NCBI GenBank assembly: GCA_004802725.1
Contig: SGPM01000310.1
Coordinates: 1 to 32,166, forward strand
DNA from: Antrodiella citrinella
Taxonomy: Eukaryota; Basidiomycota; Agaricomycetes; Polyporales; Steccherinaceae
DNA: 32,166 nt
Reading direction: 5' to 3'
Both the position numbers and the translations under genes were made by a program. The notes below the pieces were generated by a model that searched no databases, was not told the origin of the DNA, and saw only the letters and a list, made by a program, of their open reading frames with translations. Position 1 is the first letter of the stretch. Each line of letters begins with the position of its first letter. Of this stretch, positions 9,328 through 20,305 are shown one piece after another.

Positions 9328-11274
9328 TTAAGGTCTGATATGTAACTTCTGCAGCAGTTGTGTCCATCCGACATAACTCCCTGAACCCGCATCGTCCGCA
9401 GATACATGGAATGACCCAGGCATCTTCAGGATCCAGTCGGAGTCGGCCGTATCCTTCCGTCTGATGCCCTCTTCTTGAGTATGTGGCGGCGGAGACTTAT
9501 GCAGCTCCGAAGGAACACTTTGATGGAGTGGTTCATGGTCCTGGTGTGCTCGCTTGAGCTCGTGTCCAGTAGACGGTCGCTCTGGACCGGAAATACCTGA
9601 TACCGCGGGTTCCGTCACTTGCACATGAGGGTTCTCACCGGGGGAAGTTGGCTGAGCAATATTGGGATCGTCTTCCACTTCATCATCGTCGTCATCGTCG
9701 CTGTCTTTCCATCCGCCGCTTGCGCTGCTAGCACTTAGTTTGGACGCAGAGGAGCCAAATCGATGCAGAGCACGAGCACCGGCGATGGCTGCACGCCAAC
9801 GAGCACGAGGATTGAAGTTGTCGCGAAGCCCAGTGAGATCGTGCTCCTTGTTCGCTTCGTGAGTAGTCAACCACTGAAATAAGGATGTCATAATGCATGT
9901 ATCAGGACAGCGGAGACAATACGAACCCGATTCTGTAATGCCTCCCGTGCGGATGGCCGGTCCGCAGGATCCGGAGAAAGCATTGACTTGATGAATGTTT
10001 TGGCTGCAAACATCAAAGCAGACATTCAGAACACGCTAGCCAAGATTCAGACATGAGAGAGACTGACCTTCTTCAGACACGTTCTTCCAATATCGTTCGT
10101 GGAACTCGATGCTAGCTGAAGTGGTCTCTCGAACGAGTTCCTTCACGTCCTCAGACCGGAACGGCGAGTAGCCGCATAACAAAACATAAGTTATGATTCT
10201 GAGCGAATTAGTCTTCGTTCTCGAAGTGAGAAACATAAGGAACGTACCCCGTTGACCATATATCCACAGCCTTCCCATGTCCGGTCTTATTTAGAACCTC
10301 CGGAGCGACGTATCCAAAACTTCCGGCAAGTGAATGCAACTGCTCCTCCGGGGAGTGAAGATGCTTCGCACTGCACGCAACTGATGAGGGAACAAAACGA
10401 AGGAGTGTACAAAAGCACTTACATGCCGAAATCTGCTATTACAATATCCGAATCAACGTCCTTCGTCCGGTATAGGATGTTTTCTGGCCTGAAGTACTGA
10501 TGTTAACTGCGTATGACGGAACGAAACGAGATACCCACTTCAAGTCTCGATGAACGATGTCATGGTCATGGAGATAGCTGACTCCAGAGAGGATAGATCT
10601 GGACGTTCACTCCAAGGTCAATGATGCTCTCGAATATGGAGTAATGAATGGAACAGACCTGACAACAGTGACGGCATCGGACTCGGTGAATTTCCCTCGC
10701 TCGGTAATTCGCTCGAACAACTCCCCGCCTATGGCCAATTCAAACGCCAGATAATACTTGGAGCGAGACTCAAACCACTCGAAGAATTTGACCTACGGAC
10801 ATGAAACATGGTCATGAAGGCGGTGTTCGTAATCGACATGACGCAAATGGACGTACAATGTTGGGATGATCAAGACCCTTCAGCACCTCCATTTCCCCCC
10901 ACACGCTACTCTCGTTCCCCTTGACCTTCTTCTTAGGTATCACCTTCAACGCAACATCAAGAGTTGCCGGAGCATTTGAGCCGGTACTTGACTTGGCGTC
11001 AGAGGCCCTACTAGAGCTAGAACTGGCGGCAGAGCTTGTTTGTGAGGGGTTTGCGGAGAGTGTGTGTCCGGGAGGGATATGCCATGTCGCTCGCTATGTT
11101 TTAGGATCCAAGTATTGGTGTGATATGCAATTGTGACGAAGGGGGTGTGATACTGACCATGACTTTGCCAAACGTGCCCTTGCCAAGGACATCTTTGATT
11201 TCATAAGCCTTCTTCTTGGAAAACGAGGGTGGCTGTGGGAGAAGAGACTCTTTCAACGAAAGAGATTTCATCAT
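9328..11274 (-). CDS. CaMK-type Ca2+/calmodulin-dependent Ser/Thr protein kinase (496 aa)
   Basis: Nine exons join in frame: 11158-11274, 10857-11093, 10659-10792, 10539-10598, 10423-10488, 10248-10370, 10068-10198, 9927-10003, 9328-9873. Kinase motifs appear in order: glycine loop GKGTFGKV (31-38), catalytic Lys89 in [18 protein letters not shown] (179-186), DFG (202-204) in ADFGIAKHL, and APE (227-229). The DIWSTG segment and SPDPADRPS follow. Residues 331-354 ([20 protein letters not shown]) match the autoinhibitory, calmodulin-binding tail of CaMKI-like kinases; an acidic, Pro/Ser-rich extension follows to the C-terminus. Fungal CaMKs phosphorylate cytoplasmic and nuclear targets in Ca2+ stress and growth signalling. 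Unusual points are a roughly 35-residue Ser-rich insert (about 48-84) between the glycine loop and Lys89, and Ser218 where animal CaMKI has the activating Thr. It is divergent from the MED9-like gene. Confidence 0.93.
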
Positions 11275-11473
11275 CGTGACTGCGGCGGGGGTCGGGAGAG
11301 GGAGGGAGAGGAGGGAGCGAGGGAGGAGGTATTAGAGTCGTGGTTATGTACTGGGATCTGTTAAGCTGTCACCCGTGCCTCGCTAGCTCGCTCTGATCTC
11401 CTTCACTTCACCGCCTTCTCCACTCCAGAAATATTCGCTAAACATAGCAGATTCTGTCCCCCTTCAATCGCAC
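11275..11473. promoter_or_regulatory. Shared bidirectional promoter region (kinase / MED9-like)
   Basis: Only 199 bp separate the two divergent start codons. The half next to the kinase is purine-rich on the plus strand (GGGAGAGGGAGGGAGAGGAG at about 11291-11310). The other half is pyrimidine-rich (CTGATCTCCTTCACTTCACC). No TATA box is evident on either strand, fitting constitutive genes. Confidence 0.5.
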
Positions 11474-11936
11474 ATGACATCCACCGGGGTTTTCGAATCA
11501 CTTGTTGGAAAATTTGCATCGGTCGTCGAGTTGATCTACACCCAGTATGGCGTTCCCAGTACACCACAGTCGAGACAGGAGCTCCTCAAAAAAGTGAGTA
11601 TCTGCTACTGTTTTCCGTACCGACACAACCTTCTCAATATGCATTGTCCAGATCAACGACTTCAAGGAAGATGTCGCACGAGCCCAGGAATCTGCACATG
11701 CATTGCACGGTGGACACCTCACAGCAGCGGAGCAAGACGACGTGCTGAGCATGCTGGGAGATATAAAGGAGCAGAAACGGTGCGTCGAACATGCTTTTGT
11801 ACCCAACATAATGTACTGACTTCAGCGCAGGAAAGCTTTGGACAGTTTACTCACTCGTATCGATCTACCACCGACCGTCGTACACACGTCCGACATGGAA
11901 ATCGACTCTACTGCATCGACCCCCGTCGGCTCATGA
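11474..11936 (+). CDS. MED9: Mediator subunit 9-like small helical protein (117 aa)
   Basis: Three exons (11474-11593, 11652-11779, 11831-11936) join in frame and end at TGA 11934-11936. The start is the first ATG after the divergent promoter. The product is small and largely helical: FESLVGKFASVVELIYTQYG, then SRQELLKKINDFKEDVARAQ, an HLTAAEQDDVLSMLGDIKEQ segment, a basic KRKALDSLL, and a short acidic/Ser-Thr tail. Length, the paired coiled-coil helices and the xLTxxEQ pattern resemble Med9 (Cse2), a subunit of the middle module of the nuclear Mediator complex that links activators to RNA polymerase II. Similarity in short helical proteins is weak evidence. Another small coiled-coil subunit is the main alternative. 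Confidence 0.55.
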
Positions 11937-12161
11937 TCTTCCGAAGAGCCTTATGAACTTCTGGTGGTCTTGTTCTGTCCGTCCCCAGCGCATCATCGCA
12001 ACCGCCTAGGTCAATATTGCAATTCGACCCATCTCCATGGTGCAGCCGCTCACACACTGAGCAGAAGTCCATACTCAAATGTCAGCCATGTCCAATCCCT
12101 ACAGCTCGCCTTCGTCTGCGGCCGTTCTTTCCATTCCACTCTCAACACTTGTACCACCACC

Positions 12162-13398
12162 ATGGGGTTCCTCTGCTCCTCGTTGCTTGTGATATCTATG
12201 CTTTCTTCTCTCGCTCTCGCGGACCTCAACGTGACCAGCTGGTCTAGTCCGACTTCAGGCTCCGTCTACGAGTCTTCCGAAGTGGTTCGCTGCGTGTTTT
12301 ACTCCAATTCACTCCTGGAACCTCCCGGCTTTCGTTTGTGTGTCATGTCTGGAAATACGACATTAGATCAGGATGGCACAGACGGTGAAGGCATGGGTCA
12401 GGGCAGGAATAAATGTGGGGCGTTGGTCTTCCCGGAGGTTATTCAGAACGGGACGATGTACTCAAGCGAAGTGTAAGTCAGCCCATGTGGCGAAAGTGGC
12501 TCTTTGATCCTGACTATTGAACAGAGCCATGCCATCCGTCAATTTGGATTTGCAATGCTACATCGCGCTCCAGGATAGTAGAGGGAGCGTCGCTACCTCC
12601 CCAGTCTTTCTGCTTTCCCGTGAGTCGCTTTCCCTCTCTGACTCTGTTATTCTATCTTATCCTCTACCAGCTACGAAACCTCAGCAACCTCTTCACGGAC
12701 AATCTCTCGCCGGCGTCGTATTCCCCCCAGCCCTCCCCGTCACAGACGAATCGTCCTCCTCCCTCCCCTCCCGCGTCCTCGTCTACGCCATCCCCCTCGG
12801 CTTCCTCGGGCTCGTTCTCCTCACCGGCACCTCCGTCTACATCTACCGCCGCCGCCGCAATCATCCCACCGTCTCCTCTCTGCACACCTCCAGAGACAGA
12901 GACGGCTGCACGAACGACAAATGTGGCGATCCCATCACCTGCGCGCACACCCTGCGCTCCCATTCCCGTGGGTCCTACACGAACGAAAAGACCGCGTCGG
13001 AGGACGCGCGGGATATCTACACGTCGTACTACGCACGCTCCCTCCCGCACCAGCCCCGCCAGTCGACGAAAGCCCCCTTCAGACCGGGTCCCCGCCGCTC
13101 GACTGTCCCGGCGCGTCTGTTCAAGGACGCGCGAGAGGCGGATACGGCGTCCGTGTCGTCGAGGTCGTCTACCTCGAGCGAACGGAGTGGGAGTAGCCAT
13201 GGGCAGGGACTGTTTCCCACTGCGATGACGTACGATAGGATCGCGTCGCAGTACCTCCAGCCGTCTTCCCAGTCTTCGTTCGCCATTGCGACTGAGGCGG
13301 TCACCCCGCCGCAGCGACTGCACACCCGGAGGGGCACTACCGCTACACGGAACGGGATGGAAAGACGAGTCACACACGGGCACAGCGGCAGCATATGA
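12162..13398 (+). CDS. Type I single-pass membrane protein, signal peptide and Ser/Arg-rich tail (377 aa)
   Basis: Three exons (12162-12472, 12525-12619, 12671-13398) join in frame. The start at 12162 gives a clear signal peptide (MGFLCSSLLVISMLSSLALA). The roughly 150-residue outer part has four cysteines (around VVRCVF, FRLCVM, NKCGAL, LQCYIA) and N-glycosylation sites (NVT, NTT, NGT), suggesting a small disulphide-bonded fold. A Ser/Pro-rich stem leads to one transmembrane helix at about 171-194 (VLVYAIPLGFLGLVLLTGTS), stopped by YRRRR. The cytoplasmic tail of about 180 residues is rich in Ser, Arg and Thr with phospho-site-like runs (SVSSRSSTSSERSGSS). This topology resembles wall or surface sensors such as Mid2/Wsc, but I see no WSC cysteine pattern. 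Function is unassigned. It is convergent with the gene at 13714-16421. Confidence 0.88.
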
Positions 13399-13713
13399 TT
13401 TATCTTCCTCCATTCTCGTCGTTGCTACGCTTGCTGTGTATTTCAATTCGGATATCATCATTAATGGCAGTATTTGTACAAGTACAGCAAATTACAACAT
13501 TGGCACAGTTACACGATACTTCGACAGCTTACAGCGGTAAAAGCAAAGAGGACGACGGTATATGCTAAGGGGTCAATCTAACGAATGATAATCAGGTCCA
13601 TTAGAGAAAAAGCGAGAGTGACAGACATCAGGATGAAGAGTGGTATAACGCCCGGAATGAGCTTCAACAGGATAGTCCGAGGAAAGAAAGGAAACGAAAG
13701 GCGTTGGCGAAGT

Positions 13714-16421
13714 TCAAAAGTATGACTTCCCGTCAGAATACTCCAGGGTGGGTGTCTGGGGAAAGCTGGACCAGGGATCGGTGAAGACGTTCCCCACGGT
13801 GATGTCTTCTTCGGATTCGGCGGACAGTATGCTTGAACGCGCACTGAAGAATGCCGTAGACCGGGTGGTCTCCGTGTCATCCCAGTCATCCTCATCGGTA
13901 TCGTTGATGTCGGCGATGACATCCTGTACGCCATACATACTCGGGACCGGTGTGTCTCTCCGCGCTTTGCGAGATTCGGCGGATACATCTGTCGTTCTGG
14001 ACGAAATCTGAGGAATGTCCTGATCGAGACAATTCAGCGGACGGTCCGCGTAAAATTCCAGTGGAGGCTTACCTTGGGACCGGTCGTCGCCACCGACGGA
14101 GAGGAGTACGGTTTCTTCTCGAGACCGAGACTCTGCAAAAATGCCTTACTAAGCACGCAAGATTCATCTTGTCCTTCGAAAGAGGGACTCTCTCTACGGC
14201 TGCGGCCAATGTCGATGCCGCTGCCATCCGAGTTCGTCGTAAGAGACAGGTCCTTCGCTATTTGACGACTCTCGCCGCTCAATTCCCTTACAAGTGGGAA
14301 AGGGGAAGGCGGTCTGCCTGACGTCGACGTAGGCGAACCCTTCTGCATCTGGTGGAAGCGGACGGCCATGGGGCTGCCAGATGGCAAGGAAGTAGACAAT
14401 GTGGAGCGGAGGGAAGAAGGGGATCCTCCAGGGCTGACAAACGAGTTGATGGATCTACGTTCACGGCGTAGGCGAGCAGCTTTGCGAGGTGTAGAATCTA
14501 AAGCATCAATCGGCGCAGATCCAAAGACATCCGCTTCTGGTGATGGAATATGGGGTAGTGGACGCGATGGGGGCCTGGGAGGCAGATCCTTGAGGAAATC
14601 GGCGGGACCATCCAAGGCTCTAACCTTAACGACTGGACTACAATGCGGCGACCAAGCCGATGGAGGGTGCATCTGGGGACGCGTAGGAGAGGGAGGCGTC
14701 GACTGTGCCACGGTACTACAAGGATCAATTTCCGATGACATCATGGGATGGATAGAGCAGGAAGAAGGGAACGAATACGATGGTGAAATCTCTGCATAGG
14801 TTGACAATTCGTCGGAGAAGGCGACGCTTGCGCCACTACGACTGTTCGTCGACTCACGTTTCCTCCGTGCATCGGGAGACCACAATCTGCTCTGAGCCGA
14901 CATGGGTCGAGGGGTCGTATCGCGCTCAAAGTTACATCCAAGCTCGATCTCTGGCTTCGCAAATGGATCTGGTTCGGGAGTGAGCACCCGACCAATTGCG
15001 AGGGCCTCTTCCTCTGTCTCGAGGCAGTGCAGACTGATCCTACTCGAGTTGGGATCAATGCGAACGGATGCAGGATAGTTTTTGTGGGAAGCGAAGGGGA
15101 ACGTGAGGGCAGAGGAATTGCCGCCAAAGGAAAATGTAGGAGACAGTGGGGTGACAGGCGGTGATGTTGTCGCGGTGGAGACAGAAGATGGAGAGGACTG
15201 TGTCGATGATGGTATGGAGAGATGTAGTTTGGAGTGCGAGCGCGACCTGTTCATGAAGGGGAAGTTGGTAGGAACAGAGAAGACACTCGACACGCGGTCG
15301 GAGAAAGTCGACGTTGTCCTGGTGCTTGACTGTGAGAATGAAGTCAGCTACCCTGTGACTGAAAACAAGTAATTTGCGATACTCACCGACGTACAAGTCG
15401 AGGTCGCACTTCCGCGGCGCTGGGACCCATAGTCTGGGATCTTGAGCTCCCTTGCTTTCGGCGGAGCAGGTGGTGCATCCCTCGGATTTGTGAAAGGAGA
15501 TGGGCAACGAGGATCATCCGTAGGAACTTCCAACATATCCTGCGACGTTCGCAGCCCATACGTAGACTTGGTTCTAGGGAGGCTGAGACGATCTGAAAGC
15601 TTTGAAGAAGATCGCCTAATCTTCTTCCCAAAAAGCCCGGCAGCGAACGACTTGGATTTACGAAGAGGAGGCAGCTGGGTATGAATATGGACCTGTGGCC
15701 GAGGGAAAGGGTGCGCGTAAGAAGGGAATCGCGACCGTTCGTTGACGGAAGACGCATCAAAGAAAGAGTCCAAGGGAGCGAGCGGCAGAGGAGGTGCTGG
15801 ATGAATCCCGTGAGGAGACATCTTCAGAAAAGACTTGGGAAGAGACTTGGTTCGGACGCGTGCGAGAGGTGTATTTGAAGGTTGAGTCGATGGAGAGGAA
15901 GAAGAGTCCGAGGATCTGGCAAGTTGCGCAGGGGCAAAGGAATGGACGGCAAGCGGCTGAAGCGTGCGCTGAGACGAGACTGAAGGACGGGCAGTGGAAG
16001 GACGGGAAGTGGAATTGGAATTAGAGGGAATTGGGAGTATTGTGGCATCAGGATCGGGAACCGAGGTGCGCAGAAAAGCGGAGGCACGAGAGGTGAAAGC
16101 TTTGAGTACACCAAAGGTGGTACGAGAATTTGGATGCGGAAAGGGAAGGTCTTGATGCGGCGTGTCGCAATCTCGAGAGGATATATTAGAAAGAGCGTTA
16201 TTATCGGTAGGAGTGTATGTAGCGGAGAGAGAGCTGTTGGCGCGTGGCAATGGGGTCGGACGACGTCTGAAAGCGAGAGACGGACGCTGCTGGGTATGCG
16301 CATCTGAGTGGAGATCGAAAGCATTCGTTACGAGCTGCTGAAAGTCGGAGAGGGTGAGGGGAGGAGAACGACTACGACTGCGATCTTGGTGGGGGATGTC
16401 GACGGCGGCGGCGGCGGCCAT
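13714..16421 (-). CDS. Large disordered Ser/Pro-rich protein, function unknown (861 aa)
   Basis: Three exons (15387-16421, 14073-15329, 13714-14007) join at phase 0 with GTGAGT and GTAAGC donors. I chose ATG 16421 because its context (ATCATGGCC) is strong; an in-frame ATG at 16436 and a non-ATG upstream extension are less likely. The product is almost wholly low-complexity Ser, Pro, Thr and Arg. Short features are LTLSDFQQLVTNAFDLHSD near the N-terminus (the one helix-like piece), basic KSFAAGLFGKKIRRSSSKL, polyproline PPRPPSRPLPHIP (possible SH3 ligand), and RKAARLRRERRSINSFV. The C-terminus is acidic (DINDTDEDDWDD, ESEEDITVG). Many SP/TP and RxxS sites suggest a phosphorylated scaffold or polarity/signalling regulator, but this is inference. 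No catalytic domain is seen. Confidence 0.85.
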
Positions 16422-17074
16422 GATGATGATGAATGAGAGAAAAGAGCGGGGGAGATGATGGTGGACGAGAGACAAGAAGGGAAGAGGAGGGAATCGTCGT
16501 TGTCCGGGTACAAGTACTGAGTGTCGCTGTCACGTGTCGTGCCGGGGTGGTTGAAGAGCTGTCAGTGAGGCGTCGGCGAGTCGGTGACGACGGCGGCGGA
16601 GAGGCACGCTAGCTGTCAACGGGAGGCCGAAGATGGGTTAATGGCGGGACACGTCCCCGCATTTCTACGGGTCCTCCTTTGCCCAGGTGGGCCGACGGTG
16701 TCCGAATGCGAGTATCATCTGGCGAGGATCAATACATGAAGCTGCTTTCAGATACAGCGCTCTTCTCTTCGAACCGTCACACTGTGGCGACCCTAGTATG
16801 GGAGAAGCCTGTCAGTTGAAGCGGTCACAGTCGACAATGTGGCGTTATGGTGAAATTGCAGAATATGATCATCTCTGCATCATTGTCCAGGTTGTGGTGG
16901 AGAGTACGTTGGATGAGCGGGGAAAGATAAACAGTGGTACACAAGGATNNANGAGNGGNCATGNTGATGNNNNGTNNNNGNNGANANCTTNNGANTNNNN
17001 NNNNNNNNNNNNNNATCCTNANNANNATTTCCATCTTTTCCACCATCCTGTGGCGCGTCCGAGTCCTCAAAACC
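16422..17074. other. Divergent intergenic region with assembly gap
   Basis: This is the 653-bp space between the head-to-head starts at 16421 (minus) and 17075 (plus). Ambiguous bases and a short N run occur at about 16949-17026, so the promoter and 5' UTR of the dehydrogenase are not fully readable. No further gene is supported. Confidence 0.7.
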
Positions 17075-18421
17075 ATGGGCAACTTCGTCTCGCTTCTCAC
17101 TTGGCANTTCTTCCCGTATAAGACTACCTTCACAATCGAACACATCCCTGACTTGTCCGGACGCGTCGTGATCGTCACGGGAGGGAATGTAGGCATCGGG
17201 AAGGAAACCATCAGGGTACGTCTCTCGATCACGTCGCACTTCACCCTGAGCTTACTCGCACATACATGCGTCGTGATAGGCTTTNTTGAATCGCGATGCG
17301 AAAGTTTACATGGCTTCTCGGAACAAAGCCAAAGCAGACGCCACTATCCAGGAATTAAGAGAGGATACGGGCAAATCTGCCATCTTCCTCGAAGTGGACT
17401 TGTCTAGCCTCGCGTCTGTACGGCATGCTGCGAAGGAGTTTCTGAGGTGCGAGTGACTTCTCTCTGAGCATACCGTATACGTGCTTATATCGAACTTTCG
17501 TCTCCAGCAAAGAGCCAGAGCTACACATTCTATTCAATAATGCGTGCGCCCATGATTACGTTCATACCTCATGATCATCTCTCACATCACACAATTGACC
17601 TTTCAGTGGTCTCATGTGGCCCCCCGTTGATCAAGTCACAGAAGATGGTTACGACCTCCAGTTCGGAACAAACGTCCTTGGTATGCTGATGCCTCTGTCT
17701 AATTTGAGGATTTTGACCATCCACATGATACTCAGGTCACTTCTTGTTCACCGAGCTCCTCCTATCCGCCCTCAGCGAGGGAGCGAAGAGCGCTTCCGAC
17801 CATCACGCGAGAGTGATAACCACGTCGTCTTCCGGCGCGACGTTAGAGACCGTGGACTTTGATACGCTCAAAGACGGACCTGCGCGAAGAAAGAAATATA
17901 CCGAACAACTATACCATCAGAGCAAGTTTGTGAGTACACTTCGAACTCGCTGACACTCATTGCAGGGTGCTGACTAGGTATGTAGCTCAATGTGGTGGTT
18001 GCGCGTGAATCGGCGAAGAGGTACGCGGACAAGAGCATACTCTGCATGTCCGTCAATCCAGGTAAGCGACTTGCATTACCTGAAACTCGGCTTGTAGTAT
18101 CGACTCACCCTCATGTTCGTCTAGGCAACATCAATACCGAGCTCCTTCGATACAAACCAGCTTGGTTCCGATTCCTATCAGCCGTACGTCCATCCTCCCT
18201 CCAGTCGCGCTCACTCATGACGTTGTCCACAGAAATTGGTTCTCAAACCACCAGCACAGGGCGCACTGACGCAACTGTGGGCAGGCACGATGCCTGAAGC
18301 CGTTCAATACAACGGCGAGTTCCTAGTTCCATGGGCGCATGTGGCTCGGTGTCGAGAAGAGGCGTACGATCCCGCGCTGGGGGAGCGTGTCTGGTCCTAT
18401 TTGGAGGAACAGATACGATGA
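17075..18421 (+). CDS. Short-chain dehydrogenase/reductase, retinol-dehydrogenase-like (311 aa)
   Basis: Eight exons join in frame: 17075-17215, 17280-17446, 17508-17543, 17607-17680, 17736-17929, 17986-18061, 18125-18183, 18233-18421. The Rossmann nucleotide motif TGGNVGIG is at 35-42, the structural NNA at 113-115, a Ser cluster TSSSGA near 170-174, and the catalytic YHQSK at 199-203 (YxxxK). The following NPG and QGALTQLWAGT segments are typical of classical SDRs related to retinol dehydrogenase and WWOX-type enzymes. These are NAD(P)-dependent oxidoreductases; the substrate cannot be read from sequence. A hydrophobic N-terminus (MGNFVSLLTW) may anchor it to ER membrane. Two single N bases fall inside exons (17107, 17285) without breaking the frame. 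A dead tandem copy follows 54 bp downstream. Confidence 0.92.
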
Positions 18422-18475
18422 GTGGCTGACTCAGAAGGTTGTCTGCTAAGTAGTCTTTCTGTGCTGTAAAACACG

Positions 18476-19767
18476 ATGGGATATGCATACTCGTTAGCAG
18501 GTCAGATACCAGATCTTACTGGCTATGTCGCAATTGTCACAGGTTTGTCTACACCCCCAGACGCGTCGTTGTGTGAATAATGACGTCTAGGGGGTAACTC
18601 AGGTCTTGGTGCTGAAAGAGACGATCAAGGTAAGCATTCATCTTGGACTTCACCTTGTTTACACTCTCCGCCACCAGTCATTACTCCTGCGGAATGCCAA
18701 AGTGTATCTCGCTGCACGGAGTCAACAGAAAGCCTCCGAAGCGATTGAAGAGCTCCGCGAGTTGAGAAGCAAGAAAGCCATTTTCCTATAGTAGGATCTG
18801 GCTAGTCTAGAGGCTGCAAGGACATCCCTGAGGTGAGCATCGACTGCGTCCAAAGATTGCGAACGTTCTGACATAGGATCCGCCCACCTAGAACCTGAGT
18901 TACATATCCTGTTCAACAATGCGTATGCCATGACTTTCTCGTGTCTCTTCCACCGCTCACGAATTCTACAGAGGTCTGATGGCGCCTCCGATTGACAAGC
19001 TCACGGCAGACGGCTACGACTTACAATATGGTACTAACGTTCAAGGTTCATCCCTCAGCCTCACGTATCCCCGATCATCCTGACTTGCGCATGCAGGCTA
19101 CTTCTTGTTCCCCGAACTTTGCCAAGTCATCACCGGACAAACACTCACGTGTGGTTGCGACCTCGTGTGCTGGTGCACATCTGGCCACTGTGGACTTCGA
19201 TACTAACTACGTTTAGGGATGGGCTTACGAAGAGGAAGATGACGTCGGAGAACCTATATCACCAAAGCAAATTCGTGAGTTTTGTTCAGGGATACTTATG
19301 TCGGACCGTATGAGGCATGCTGACATGTGTTACAGTTGGATGGTGTTGTTGCGCACGAGGCTGCATAGCGGTATGCAGACAAGAGCATATTGTCGCTCTT
19401 CTGTGATCCCAGTATGTACCTGCCTCTCTTTTGTCCTGACCCTATGTCTCATTCGAATATAAAGGCAAGTTATTGCGCGAACAAGCCTCACCTCTTCAAT
19501 TTGATTTCCGTAAGATTCTAGGCTTATCTGACTTTGTTCATTTTCGCCGACAACCCGCTCCGTAGAAACTCCTCTTCGTGAACGCTACGAAAGGCGCACT
19601 TTCCCAGCTGTGGGCAGGTACGATGCCGGACGCCATTCCACATAATGTTCAGGTATGTACTTCTTCATCAGAATCATCTCCAGATTGTGCTCATTGGAAA
19701 ATTTCTGCAGTACATCGTTCCTTGGGCACACGTCAGACTTGACAGGCTAGGGCGTCTTTTTGCCTGA
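18476..19767 (+). pseudogene. Second short-chain dehydrogenase, decayed tandem copy
   Basis: The start MGYAYSLAGQIPDLTGYVAI leads to an intact Rossmann motif split by an intron (VTGGNSGLG), then KALLLRNAKVYLAARSQQK. Intron positions follow those of the upstream gene (NNA exon, YHQSK exon boundary, QLWAGTMP exon). Lesions are tandem stops TAGTAG at 18789-18794 just after KKAIFL, a frameshift near 19205-19220 before DGLTKRKMTSENLYHQSKF, and TAG at 19366-19368 in the helix after YxxxK. The tail reads GALSQLWAGTMPDA and ends at TGA 19765-19767. The coding texture is otherwise well kept, so inactivation seems fairly recent compared with the duplication. A single sequencing fault could not explain all three lesions. 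Confidence 0.85.
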
Positions 19768-20305
19768 AACGTCTCCTCGTTCAACTCGACAGCCCTCACA
19801 CCATGGATTTGGCTGCAGTCGGCATGTATTGGTCTCTAAGACCGCTGTGAGAGGAAGACGACGATGTGCATCTAATTCTTCCCCCGAGACTCGATCGTGT
19901 CGTGCTGCGCATCGGTTTGGTCCGGTATGAACGGATTCTAATTTCTCTATCCAGCGAAACTTCCTCGTTCTATCCCGAGGTTGTGCTATGTTCGGAACTG
20001 TGTATTTGAGACGTTGAGGTTCATGACGTACTTGTAGACGGTCATACAAGCGACACAGTGAGTGTACCTCTGACCAGAGTTGTCTTCGAGTACTAACGTC
20101 CACGGCTAGTTCGTATGATCCTACTCATTGAGTGGGAACTACCATCAACCTGCGGCTTGCAAGTACTGTCTTCATTCTTGTTTTAACCAATCATGCATTT
20201 ATAGAGCGTGCTGTGGGAACTTTGTCTCTATAAAGGATGAGGCTTCGTTTTCGAGAGTCCGAAACCCCTCTTCTCTTACTACGACCTATCGTCTTGCTCT
20301 ATCTC
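19768..20305 (+). promoter_or_regulatory. Intergenic region with TATA/CCAAT promoter of the 20306 gene
   Basis: No gene is supported here; a minus-strand open stretch at 19747-20103 has no recognisable features. Near the right end are CCAAT (about 20187) and TATAAAG (20229-20235), the latter 71 nt before the chosen ATG, a normal spacing for a strongly expressed fungal secreted-protein gene. Confidence 0.5.

Noticed and set aside
12664..13461. 265-codon minus-strand frame
   Set aside because: It is the Arg/Gly-rich antisense shadow of the membrane-protein exon 3, which has clear splice junctions and a transmembrane helix.
14368..14799. 143-codon plus-strand frame
   Set aside because: It is a shadow of exon 2 of the 861-residue minus-strand gene.
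19747..20103. 118-codon minus-strand frame
   Set aside because: It overlaps the end of the dead SDR, lacks recognisable motifs and has no promoter or splice evidence.
20237..20305. Upstream in-frame ATG for the secreted protein
   Set aside because: It would add 23 residues with charged sequence before the signal peptide and lies only a few bases from the TATA box. ATG 20306 is preferred.
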